From VYFG01 sp965221795 (GTDB taxonomy: Bacteria > Pseudomonadota > Gammaproteobacteria > Arenicellales > Poriferihabitantaceae), in the NCBI GenBank assembly GCA_965221795.1, contig OZ244914.1:2790001-2854000 (forward strand): 64,000 bases of DNA, given 5' to 3'. This document shows positions 9,373-16,154 of this stretch, one piece after another. The notes under the pieces were generated by a model, which saw nothing but the letters and a program-made list of their open reading frames with translations, did not search any database and was not told where the DNA came from. The stretch's first letter is position 1. The number at the start of each line of letters is the position of its first letter. The translations under genes and the position numbers were made by a program.

Positions 9373-9636
9373 TTACAGCATACAGTCTACAGGAACCGCA
9401 CACTGCATAAGACGGACCCTTTTCTGATCCACTGGAATCAGGAGGAGAAATGGGTCAACGGCTTTCCGGCTGTTGGAGGTCGGGGGCTGTCTCCATCGGT
9501 TTTTGGAGTGCCGCAGGATATCCAGGATATCCACTGCAAAAGTACCCCGGATGAGCCGTTTATCTTCGATGAGAATGATCTTCAGGGAATCGGTGGCTTG
9601 CAGTGCCGAACTCAGAAAATAACCCTTGAGAATCAA
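9373..9636 (-). CDS. Possible hypothetical protein in the gap between two genes
   Basis: The 359-base gap between the ADP-ribosylglycohydrolase and the SprT-like gene holds one 87-codon frame with a TTG start (MILKGYFLSSALQATDSLKI at the N-terminus). Its composition is plausible but no family was recognised and no clear ribosome binding site is visible. It may be chance or a remnant. Nothing else was found in this gap. Confidence 0.22.
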   Translation of the reverse strand: MILKGYFLSSALQATDSLKIILIEDKRLIRGTFAVDILDILRHSKNRWRQPPTSNSRKAVDPFLLLIPVDQKRVRLMQCAVPVDCML

Positions 9637-9710
9637 TTCATGAAGAACTTTTTATTGCGGTCAGGAAAGATTCCTGATCACATCAAATTTCCGCGATCTG
9701 CCGAGATCTT

Positions 9711-10484
9711 CTACCCTTTTCGGGAATTGCTATCGAGGTGATCAATGGTTTTGAGCTTGGTATAGGGTACCAACCACACACTATCGCCGCACGCGATCTT
9801 TGCTCGCTTGGGGTTCATGCGGATGATCGTACCGCTTCGATTCTCTCCCCGTGCGAGGAATACTACGGCATCGCCATGGCGGAATTTCTTTCTGGCATCT
9901 TCCCGGTGATGGCGTCCGTTATCGCTTTCTGGTGCGCGAGACTTTGGCATCGCGCCGATCTGCCGGGCAATCGCCTTCCAGATCGGTCCGTGACCGGCTT
10001 CCGGGCCGGCCAGAGCATGGGCGATTTCGTGCAGAATCGTATCAGTAACCTGTGCGGGAGGACCGTTCACAGCATGAGGCCGGCTGAGCAGGATGAGTTT
10101 TTGTCGTGCTCGACATTCACCCAATTTCCTCTGGGCCACCTGGAAGTGCAAACCCCATTTCTCCAACCCATGGAGGTCCATCAGTGCGCGTGCCTGCGTT
10201 GCAACTTCTTTCAGTCGGGTCGCACGTGGCCGTCGGTTGCTGGCTGTGGATTTACAGACATGGTCGAGCCCGACGTAGGGAACCGTCCATTTGTCAGCAC
10301 CGCATCGCACAAGGGCGCGTTTCGGGTTCAGCTTCTCCAGGGTACCGGTCACCCTGTCGCTATCAGTATGAAAGAACACGCGGTCACCGACCTCGAAAAA
10401 GACTTGGATATCTTCAGGGCGCAGCGTCTGTATCAGGTCCGGTGTCATATTGCCCATGAGCAAATCAACCCAATCAGGATTCAT
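9711..10484 (-). CDS. SprT-like zinc metallopeptidase flanked by two copies of a small beta domain
   Basis: A 257-residue protein with three parts. Residues about 85-195 are an SprT-like domain with the zinc signature HEIAH (152-156) and a third likely ligand His165 in EAGHGPIW. Residues 33-73 and 204-244 are clear copies of one another: GDRVFFHTDSDRVTGTLEKLNP versus GDAVVFLARGENRSGTIIRMNP, each followed by K-R-A and ending V-P-Y. These copies resemble a KOW/SH3-like or PF-style beta fold that could bind nucleic acid. SprT-like (Spartan) proteins cleave DNA-protein crosslinks in eukaryotes; the bacterial role is less certain. The function here is inferred. Confidence 0.85.
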   Translation of the reverse strand: MNPDWVDLLMGNMTPDLIQTLRPEDIQVFFEVGDRVFFHTDSDRVTGTLEKLNPKRALVRCGADKWTVPYVGLDHVCKSTASNRRPRATRLKEVATQARALMDLHGLEKWGLHFQVAQRKLGECRARQKLILLSRPHAVNGPPAQVTDTILHEIAHALAGPEAGHGPIWKAIARQIGAMPKSRAPESDNGRHHREDARKKFRHGDAVVFLARGENRSGTIIRMNPKRAKIACGDSVWLVPYTKLKTIDHLDSNSRKG

Positions 10485-11158
10485 TGTCGGGAACCCGGTC
10501 TTGCGATCATGAGGTGGAACCGTTCAATCATTGAACAGAAAGATCAGGTGAAGGGGTAACGGCAAGTGAGTTGTCAATTCTGCCATATTCAGAACGGGTT
10601 TTGAGGCGATGCAGGCTCGCAAAAGGAAGTGTTGAATTCGTTCCATCTGGATATCCCCCATCATGATTTTGAGAGATCGAGAGTTATGAATAAAGACGCA
10701 ACAGAACCATCCTCTCGATCAAATGGTGCGGGGCGATGGCCCGATTCGCCATAGCCGATGGTTTCTATACCCGAAAAATCCTGGATGGGGAACTGGTTCC
10801 GGGGAAATAGAGACGATGAGAATGTCGCAAAAAAAGGCGGTCCGCAGAGCGCCCGTTGTGTGTCCAATTACCGTTAACAGTCCGTTCAGTAACACATACC
10901 CTATCCGGTTTCAGCGGTATTGCTTGGTGGTGCGATGAGACCGGTAGAGTGTCGACCGAAGGCCCGATGGATAAGATGGGAAGAGGAATGTTCCGGTTGG
11001 ACGGCAAGCTGTCTGCGTCAGGAAGAGGCGGCGAACCGGGAGAGACGGCGAGGTAGGCGGAGGGTAGAGGTGTCTCCCCGCAAGACCCCGGGGACTTCTG
11101 CTCGTAACGCCCCGACCGGAGTCGGGGTCTGCAAGGGTTCCGCACGGCAGCCGCGGGA
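10485..11158. other. 674-base non-coding stretch with a terminator-like hairpin
   Basis: No convincing gene is visible. The second half is very G+C-rich with short overlapping frames of skewed composition. A perfect 7-bp inverted repeat (CCCCGAC, loop CGGA, GTCGGGG) at 11110-11127 lies about 32 bases beyond the stop of the minus-strand gene at 11159 and could end its transcript, although no T-run follows. Confidence 0.5.
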
Positions 11159-11599
11159 TCAGGGGCGGCCCGGCAGCAGGATGGAGTGCCAGACCTGAAG
11201 CATTTGTTCGAAAGCTTCCGGTACCAGCACCACCGTCGCCAGCAGGACACCGAGCATCCACCAGGCTTGTTTCCTGGACACCATCTTCAATTGCAGCAAC
11301 GCCAGCTTGGAGTCGAAGCGTTCCTCAACCTGATTGAACCGGGCGTCGACCTGATTGAACCGGGCGTCGACCTGATCGAATCGCGCATTGAAGCGCTCCT
11401 CAACTTGCTCGAATCGCGCATTGAAGCGCTCCTCAACTTGCTCGAACTTGGCATCAATCCGGTCCAGAAAAGGCTGCATCGTCCTCTTCTGGTGCCGGTC
11501 GAGATACTTGGCAAGCTTGGCGATGTCGCCAGTTTCGAATCCGTGTTTCTCCATGATTTCATACGCCTGAATGTCGACGTTTTCCGAATGGGTGGACAT
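11159..11599 (-). CDS. Repeat-built coiled-coil membrane protein
   Basis: A 146-residue protein of unknown function. Residues 45-100 are an uninterrupted charged coiled coil made of 7- and 11-residue repeats (EERFNARFEQV twice, then FNQVDAR units). Residues about 110-130 are one transmembrane segment (AWWMLGVLLATVVLVPEAF). The N-terminal part (DIQAYEIMEKHGFETGDIAKLAKYLDR) is helical. The architecture resembles DUF1640/CCDC90-like and other coiled-coil anchored proteins, but no specific homolog was identified. The gene sits in the GC-rich accessory patch before the toxin-antitoxin pair. The repeats are nearly identical at DNA level, so copy number may vary between strains. Confidence 0.75.
   Translation of the reverse strand: MSTHSENVDIQAYEIMEKHGFETGDIAKLAKYLDRHQKRTMQPFLDRIDAKFEQVEERFNARFEQVEERFNARFDQVDARFNQVDARFNQVEERFDSKLALLQLKMVSRKQAWWMLGVLLATVVLVPEAFEQMLQVWHSILLPGRP
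11331..11441. repeat. Tandem repeats: two 21-bp units and two 33-bp units
   Basis: Within the coiled-coil gene, an identical 21-bp unit occurs at 11331-11351 and 11352-11372, and an identical 33-bp unit at 11376-11408 and 11409-11441. Both lengths are multiples of three, so gain or loss of units would lengthen or shorten the coiled coil without breaking the frame. Confidence 0.9.
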
Positions 11600-11762
11600 A
11601 GTCTACTCCTCAAGGTAACAAAAGAAAAGCACGGGAGTCGACCGTGCCCCACCGGGAACGAAATCGTCCCGTGCGGGGGAATGGGCCACTGGCCCATGGA
11701 TTGGCAAATCGCGGGAAGCGACGGCCTCGAAAGGCCGTCGACTTCCCCCGTCGTACTTCGCG

Positions 11763-12056
11763 CTAGAACGGCGCCTCCGGTTCCGGCGTCGTCCCCGCCT
11801 CGGGGGGCGACTTGCGGACCCAGGCCGCTTGCGACCGGCTCCAGGTGAAGCCGTGATCGCGCAGGAAGGCCCGGCGTTCCTCGAACTTCGGGTGCGTCTT
11901 CGCCAGTTGCACCGTGCCCGACTGGCGGACCTCGGCCCGCATCTCGGCGACAAACGCCGGTTCTTTCGGGACCGGGGCTGGCCGCTCCGCGCCATCCGCC
12001 TCGCCCTGCAGGGCCGGGCGCTGGAACTGCTCGACCGGCCAGAATAAAATACTACC
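11763..12056 (-). pseudogene. C-terminal fragment of a mobile-element protein
   Basis: A minus-strand frame is open from 12056 to the TAG at 11763-11765 but has no ATG, GTG or TTG near its beginning. The translated end is protein-like: FVAEMRAEVRQSGTVQLAK, then FEERRAFLRDHGFTWSRSQ and AAWVRK. The pattern E-x-R-x-x-L-x-x-x-G-F-x-W-S-x-x-x-x-x-W is typical of small C-terminal modules on plasmid- and phage-borne replication or relaxase proteins (inference). I read it as the tail of a deleted gene. A longer Arg/Ser-rich frame overlapping it on the same strand is a shadow of this one. Confidence 0.4.
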
Positions 12057-12104
12057 TCAGCACCGGACCGGACCGCTCGCCCCAAATAGGGGGCAAGCAG
12101 ATAC

Positions 12105-12308
12105 CTAGGCGCTATGAAAATTGGTCTGGCTTGACACGTTGGCGGTTATCCACCGTCCTTTCCGGATTCGCATTTCAAACGCCATCCCCATCGTATATTG
12201 ATCCTGCGGTGTCTCGAACGGGATCCAATCGACCATCATTCTTGGTCTTGAAGGGCGGAGTGCTTCGTCACCGATGATCTCATTGGGCACAGGTCGCTGT
12301 GTGGGCAT
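12105..12308 (-). CDS. Possible small hypothetical protein or fragment
   Basis: A 67-codon frame starting at an ATG (MPTQRPVPNEIIGDEALRPS at the N-terminus) and ending QTNFHSA. Composition is normal and includes a segment MMVDWIPFETPQDQYTMGM, so it may be a real fragment of a mobile-element gene. No family was recognised. It lies between the fragment at 11763 and the toxin gene on the same strand. Confidence 0.3.
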   Translation of the reverse strand: MPTQRPVPNEIIGDEALRPSRPRMMVDWIPFETPQDQYTMGMAFEMRIRKGRWITANVSSQTNFHSA

Positions 12309-12347
12309 CGACCCGATGACGCGGAGGATATGTTGTTGCGAGGCGGT

Positions 12348-12767
12348 CTAGACGTCCCACGGATTGATGACGGTCACCTCTGCATCCCGGAACGGATCAA
12401 CGTCCCGCGTTGCAACCGCATAGCCTCGGGTTTTGGCGATGGCGGCGATCAGACCATCTGCCATACTGGTTTTCCTTCCGGCTCTCTCAGCCGCCGCCGC
12501 GATCCGGGCCGCTTCCCGGGCCGCGGGAGGATCAAGCGGAAGGATGCGCGTGCTGATCAACGTCGACAGCGTAAAATCCAAAGCGGCCCAGAGCTTCGTT
12601 TTGCGTTTGCCATCCGGCAACGTCTCAAGACCGGCATGCAACTCCATGATATTGACGGCGGTGGTAAATAATGTCGGACCCTGTTGCCGGTTCAGCCATG
12701 CGATCACCGTCTCTGCCGGAGCCGGCCGCATCGGCTCTGAGAGGACATTCGTATCCAGTACGATCAT
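12348..12767 (-). CDS. fitB: PIN-domain ribonuclease toxin (FitB/VapC type)
   Basis: A 139-residue PIN-domain protein, the presumed Mg-dependent RNase toxin of a type II toxin-antitoxin pair. It starts MIVLDTNVLSEPMRP with the first acidic ligand Asp5, has a conserved acidic residue in NIMELHAGLETLPDG, and carries the third acidic cluster in KTSMADGLIAAIA. The C-terminal VATRDVDPF segment is typical of the FitB branch. The start ATG overlaps the antitoxin stop by 4 bases, showing translational coupling. Targets are unknown. Confidence 0.93.
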   Translation of the reverse strand: MIVLDTNVLSEPMRPAPAETVIAWLNRQQGPTLFTTAVNIMELHAGLETLPDGKRKTKLWAALDFTLSTLISTRILPLDPPAAREAARIAAAAERAGRKTSMADGLIAAIAKTRGYAVATRDVDPFRDAEVTVINPWDV

Positions 12768-12997
12768 GAATAGTCCGCGGCGTCGACCGGTTCCGGGCTG
12801 CGGTCCGGAACCGGAAACGCAACGTCCAGGTCCCGTGCAAAAGCCGCGACAACGTCGCCGAGTCGTTCCGCAGGCCGGGTGGCCTCATCCAGTAGTTCCC
12901 GGACCGTGGCCTCCGTGCTGATGCCCCGTTGACCCGCAATCGCCTTGATCCGGCGATGCACATCATCCGGCAGATTCCGGACCGTCATATTCGCCAT
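12764..12997 (-). CDS. fitA: Ribbon-helix-helix antitoxin (FitA/VapB type)
   Basis: A 77-residue antitoxin. The N-terminal MANMTVRNLPDDVHRRIKAIA is the ribbon-helix-helix DNA-binding motif of the FitA/StbC family and the C-terminal half should wrap around the PIN toxin. The ATG at 12997 was chosen over the in-frame ATG at 13060 because it has a strong GGAGG ribosome binding site 6 bases upstream and starts the conserved fold. A perfect 14-bp palindrome lies 24 bases upstream of the start and is the likely operator. Confidence 0.92.
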   Translation of the reverse strand: MANMTVRNLPDDVHRRIKAIAGQRGISTEATVRELLDEATRPAERLGDVVAAFARDLDVAFPVPDRSPEPVDAADYS

Positions 12998-13020
12998 GAT
13001 ATCCTCCAACGCTGTGTCCT

Positions 13021-13034
13021 TTATGATATCATAA
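13021..13034. promoter_or_regulatory. Candidate FitA operator (perfect 14-bp palindrome)
   Basis: TTATGATATCATAA is fully self-complementary and sits just upstream of fitA. Ribbon-helix-helix antitoxins bind such dyads to repress their own operon. The assignment is by position and symmetry only. Confidence 0.6.
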
Positions 13035-13294
13035 GCTTTTTTTGCATTCATTGCAAGCAAATCAGGGCAAATTTTTTTTTCGAGAAGTACGGGCCGGGCG
13101 AGATGCCCATATGCTGAGGCGGCATGATATCCAGCCGGATTCCGGAGTGTCTTTTCTTTCCGGCGGAGGGGATTTTCGGGCGGAAGGGCTTTCCGAAGGG
13201 CTGCCGGGGGTTCGGGTACGGCGGGGGCCGCCGGGAGCGACCGCCGGCCTCGGTTTGGATGTGCGCGGGGCGTCCGGGGCCGGGTTACTCCGGG

Positions 13295-13508
13295 CCGGGG
13301 CGTTGCACGAACTCAGCGCGACCCAGCGCCCCTCGAGAACCGCGGCGTAGTACGCGCTCTCGCCAATCTTGCAGGGGGCACCCAGATCGTGGTGCCGGCG
13401 CATCCGCTCCCGAAATTCCGCCTCCCGCTCGACCGGCGCAATGGTCAGCTCCGACCGGCTCACGGCCGCAGGTTCGAATCGATTTCCATGCCGGGCATGA
13501 GAGCCCAT
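13295..13508 (-). pseudogene. Remnant of a DUF4338 (DruA-like) / transposase-associated gene
   Basis: Residues about 15-70 of this minus-strand frame match the start of the DUF4338 fold: REAEFRERMRRHHDLG corresponds to the usual MxxHHYLG motif, then KIGESAYYAAVLEGRW and VALSSCNAPA. After that point the frame becomes a proline- and arginine-rich sequence that looks non-coding. This indicates a gene truncated soon after its N-terminal domain. DUF4338 proteins occur in certain transposon gene sets and as DruA of the Druantia defence system, but nothing else of Druantia is present here. Confidence 0.55.
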
Positions 13509-13655
13509 CCGGTTTTCAAAGTCCAGCTTTTTCTGCGATTCTTATGGATTCAGGTAGATGGCTCAATCAAATATTCGCCTTGGGAAAATAGACCGATCCC
13601 ATCCAACCCGATATGTATATAATGCACTTCCATGCCTTTCAATCAGGGTTCTCGT

Positions 13656-14636
13656 ATGACAATGGTTTTCCGGACTGGGTTTACACAGGAAAAAGTGGTA
13701 GTGACTGTCTCCGCGTTGTTATTCCTGGTGTTTTCGTTGTCCCTTTCCGGCTTCTTTTCCACCTCCAATCTGATTGGCCTGTTGCGCAATATTTCCATTC
13801 TGGGCATTCTGGGAGTTGGCATGGGGATCGTCATCATTGGCCGGGGCATTGATTTGTCGGTAGTTTCGACGTTAGCAATCTCTGCGGCGTTTTTTCTGGA
13901 ACTGCTGAATGCGGGCACGCCTCTGTTTTACGGCGTTTTGATGGCCTTGGGATTTGTCCTGCTGATCGGAGTCGCTAACGGGGTATTGATTGCCTACGGC
14001 GAAATCCCGCCGATCTTTGCAACGCTCGCCATGGGGCTTTTTGTATACGGGTACGGACGATCCCAGTTGATGGGGCAGGATGTCGCCTATATTCCGGATG
14101 AGTACATTCCGATCCTCGACCTCGGAACGGTCAAACCCCTTGGGGTTCCCATTGAGGTCTATGTGCTTGCCGCAGTCTGCATAGTGGCCTCGCTGTTCCT
14201 GCGACACACAAAATACGGCCGATATACGTATTTTATGGGGGATAATTTTGCCGCCGCCCGAAACATGGGGATCCCGGTACGACCGATGCTGGTGTTGCAG
14301 TATATGCTTTCGTCCCTGTTCGCGGCGATTGCGGGTGCCATGGTGGCCGGTACATTGCTGAGCATGAATACGAGAATTGTCAATTCGACGCTGCTCTATG
14401 ATGTAATCTTGATCGTCGTGCTCGGCGGAATTGGCTTGAGTGGCGGCAAGGGTGGTGTATCCAATGTCGTATTCGGGGCACTTCTGATTGGCATTCTGGT
14501 CAACGGGATGACAATCATGGACCTGGAAGATACCCACCAGAATCTCATCAAGGCCTTAATCCTGCTGGTGGTAGTTATTGCCGACACCATTTTCAACCAA
14601 CGAAACGAACAAACCGAAAAACAGGGAGATATCTGA
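13656..14636 (+). CDS. Ribose-type ABC transporter permease
   Basis: An inner-membrane permease of the RbsC/BPD_transp_2 family, with about 9-10 transmembrane helices and the family signature GIDLSVVSTLAISAA near residue 65. It should form a heteromeric channel with the permease domain at 16155 and use the binding protein encoded immediately downstream and the ATPase at 19384. The ATG at 13656 is preceded by AGGG 7 bases upstream; an ATG at 13632 in the same frame is the alternative and would add eight residues. A TATAAT at 13618-13623 could be the -10 element of the operon promoter, which would also favour the later start. The substrate is unknown. Confidence 0.94.
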   Translation: MTMVFRTGFTQEKVVVTVSALLFLVFSLSLSGFFSTSNLIGLLRNISILGILGVGMGIVIIGRGIDLSVVSTLAISAAFFLELLNAGTPLFYGVLMALGFVLLIGVANGVLIAYGEIPPIFATLAMGLFVYGYGRSQLMGQDVAYIPDEYIPILDLGTVKPLGVPIEVYVLAAVCIVASLFLRHTKYGRYTYFMGDNFAAARNMGIPVRPMLVLQYMLSSLFAAIAGAMVAGTLLSMNTRIVNSTLLYDVILIVVLGGIGLSGGKGGVSNVVFGALLIGILVNGMTIMDLEDTHQNLIKALILLVVVIADTIFNQRNEQTEKQGDI

Positions 14637-14694
14637 TCCCTCTCCCCCATTGCCTTATTGATTCGAACACCCAAATCCAATACAGGAGAAAATC

Positions 14695-15708
14695 ATGAGA
14701 CTGATTCCAAAATATGCACTCAAAATGATGTTGGCGGTGTCCCTACTCGCGAGCAGTGTAACTGCCATGGCACAAGAAGACCCGGGACCGGAACTGGCCC
14801 GACAGGCCCTGGAAGGAAAGCGTGTCGTTCTGATGCCCATGGCGATGGGCTTTGATCTCGCGCAGGGCTGGGCCCACTACATTGGCAGAGAGGTCCGTTA
14901 TTGGGGCGGGATCTTTGAGACCCGTGATCCCAACTGGAGTGTCGAGGCGGGAGCCCAGGCACTGACAGATGTGATCGCGAGTAAGCCCGATGTCATTATC
15001 GTGCACAATCCAGACCTTCGCTCTTATGTGAAACTGTTCAAAAGAGCCCAGAAAGCCGGTATTTATGTCATCCAGATCGATAATCGAAGTGCCTTCAATA
15101 CCGATGCCTTCATCGGCAGTAATTGGGAAACCCTGGGGGAACTGGAAGCGACGGCCGCCCTGCGGTATTGTGGGGAAGGAACGTCCGGCAAGATTGGATT
15201 GATTCAGGGCGAACAAGTCAACGCATCCAGCATTGACCAATATAATGGCATCATGAATATCATTGACGCCAACGATCATGTATCAGTGGTGTCCAAGCCC
15301 TATTCAGGCTGGGATGCGACCAAGGCTCAGGCGGTTACTACCACCATGTTGCAACAGCATCCCGACCTGTGTGCAATCATTGATTTCTGGGATGGCACGG
15401 CCACCGGCACCGCAGCCGCCATACGGGCTGCCGGAAAAACAGGCGAGATCGCCCTGATTACAACAGGTGGTGGCGAAGAAGTGGCTTGTAAAATGCTCAA
15501 CGAGGGTGCCATTGATGCGATTGTATCCACGGAAGTTCCGAAACAGTCGCAAGCGGTCAATGCGACCATCAAGCTTCTTTTGCAAAGTAATCTGCCGGCA
15601 GGGACGTTACAGACTTTCCTCTATACACATGAAGTCGTCACGACCAAGGATGATATCTACCCAGGCTTTTGCTGGAGCCTGGAGAAAAACGCGGCCGATA
15701 CACGATAA
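14695..15708 (+). CDS. Periplasmic substrate-binding protein, ribose/galactose type
   Basis: A 337-residue secreted receptor. Residues 1-26 are a signal peptide (ALKMMLAVSLLASSVTAMA) and the rest is a two-lobed periplasmic-binding-protein type 1 fold, with the typical VIIVHNPDLRSYVKL segment, GYVIQIDN-like strand (IYVIQIDNRSAFNTDAFIG) and CAIIDFWDGTATGTAAAIR. It lies 58 bases after the first permease gene and delivers the ligand to the importer. A GGAG ribosome binding site precedes the ATG. The substrate is likely a sugar or sugar derivative by family, but the neighbouring SMP-30-like proteins do not identify it. Confidence 0.95.
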   Translation: MRLIPKYALKMMLAVSLLASSVTAMAQEDPGPELARQALEGKRVVLMPMAMGFDLAQGWAHYIGREVRYWGGIFETRDPNWSVEAGAQALTDVIASKPDVIIVHNPDLRSYVKLFKRAQKAGIYVIQIDNRSAFNTDAFIGSNWETLGELEATAALRYCGEGTSGKIGLIQGEQVNASSIDQYNGIMNIIDANDHVSVVSKPYSGWDATKAQAVTTTMLQQHPDLCAIIDFWDGTATGTAAAIRAAGKTGEIALITTGGGEEVACKMLNEGAIDAIVSTEVPKQSQAVNATIKLLLQSNLPAGTLQTFLYTHEVVTTKDDIYPGFCWSLEKNAADTR

Positions 15709-15717
15709 TCCGATTCT

Positions 15718-15756
15718 GTCGGCACCTGATTCTTCATCAGAAAATCAGGTGCCGAC
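15718..15756 (+). terminator. 14-bp perfect hairpin between operon genes
   Basis: Arms GTCGGCACCTGATT and its exact complement flank an 11-base loop, starting 10 bases after the binding-protein stop. There is no T-run, so it is more likely a partial terminator or an mRNA 3'-end stabiliser that keeps binding-protein transcripts abundant relative to the downstream genes. The rest of the gap (15757-16154, about 400 bases) shows no convincing gene. Confidence 0.65.
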
Positions 15757-16154
15757 TGGCTGGGCTGTGGAACCGCACCCAATCCCGGTCAGGGTTGCAG
15801 TTGATGGCTTGCAGGAGTTTTCAATGCGATTGACATCTGCTTTCATATGGGCGTCTTTGGTTCCACGCGCCCCAAACAGTGGCATCAGTAGCCTGTGCAG
15901 TGAGATGGCGGACGGGGAAGGTAAGGGGGCAGCAGAAGCGCCGACAGGTAATTCTAACTGACAGCGTAGGTACGCTTGAATTGGCAATGCACACTCTCGG
16001 GATTCTAGGGCCATACTGGATGTCAGGCCGCCAACGATCTGGCAATGCGGGTCCTTCTATTACTTCTCGGATGATCGTTGCCCAGCGGGCAACGGGTAGT
16101 TCTGATTGGATACCGTTTCGACCCTCTTGCTGAGAAAAGAGATACCCGGAACCC

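Noticed and set aside
8728..9741. Long plus-strand open frame of 337 codons
   Set aside because: It is antisense to the ADP-ribosylglycohydrolase gene, whose motifs are intact; the plus frame has no recognisable domain.
11331..11441. CRISPR array
   Set aside because: The units are contiguous, in frame and coding, with no spacers.
11603..12085. Long Arg/Ser-rich minus-strand frame
   Set aside because: Its composition is a GC-driven artefact; the other minus-strand frame at 11763-12056 is more protein-like.
13470..13500. tRNA T-arm-like GGTTCGAATC
   Set aside because: The flanking bases do not form the T stem and no other tRNA arm is present.
13295..13508. Druantia defence system
   Set aside because: Only a broken DUF4338 N-terminus is present and no DruE-like helicase or other Druantia gene is nearby.
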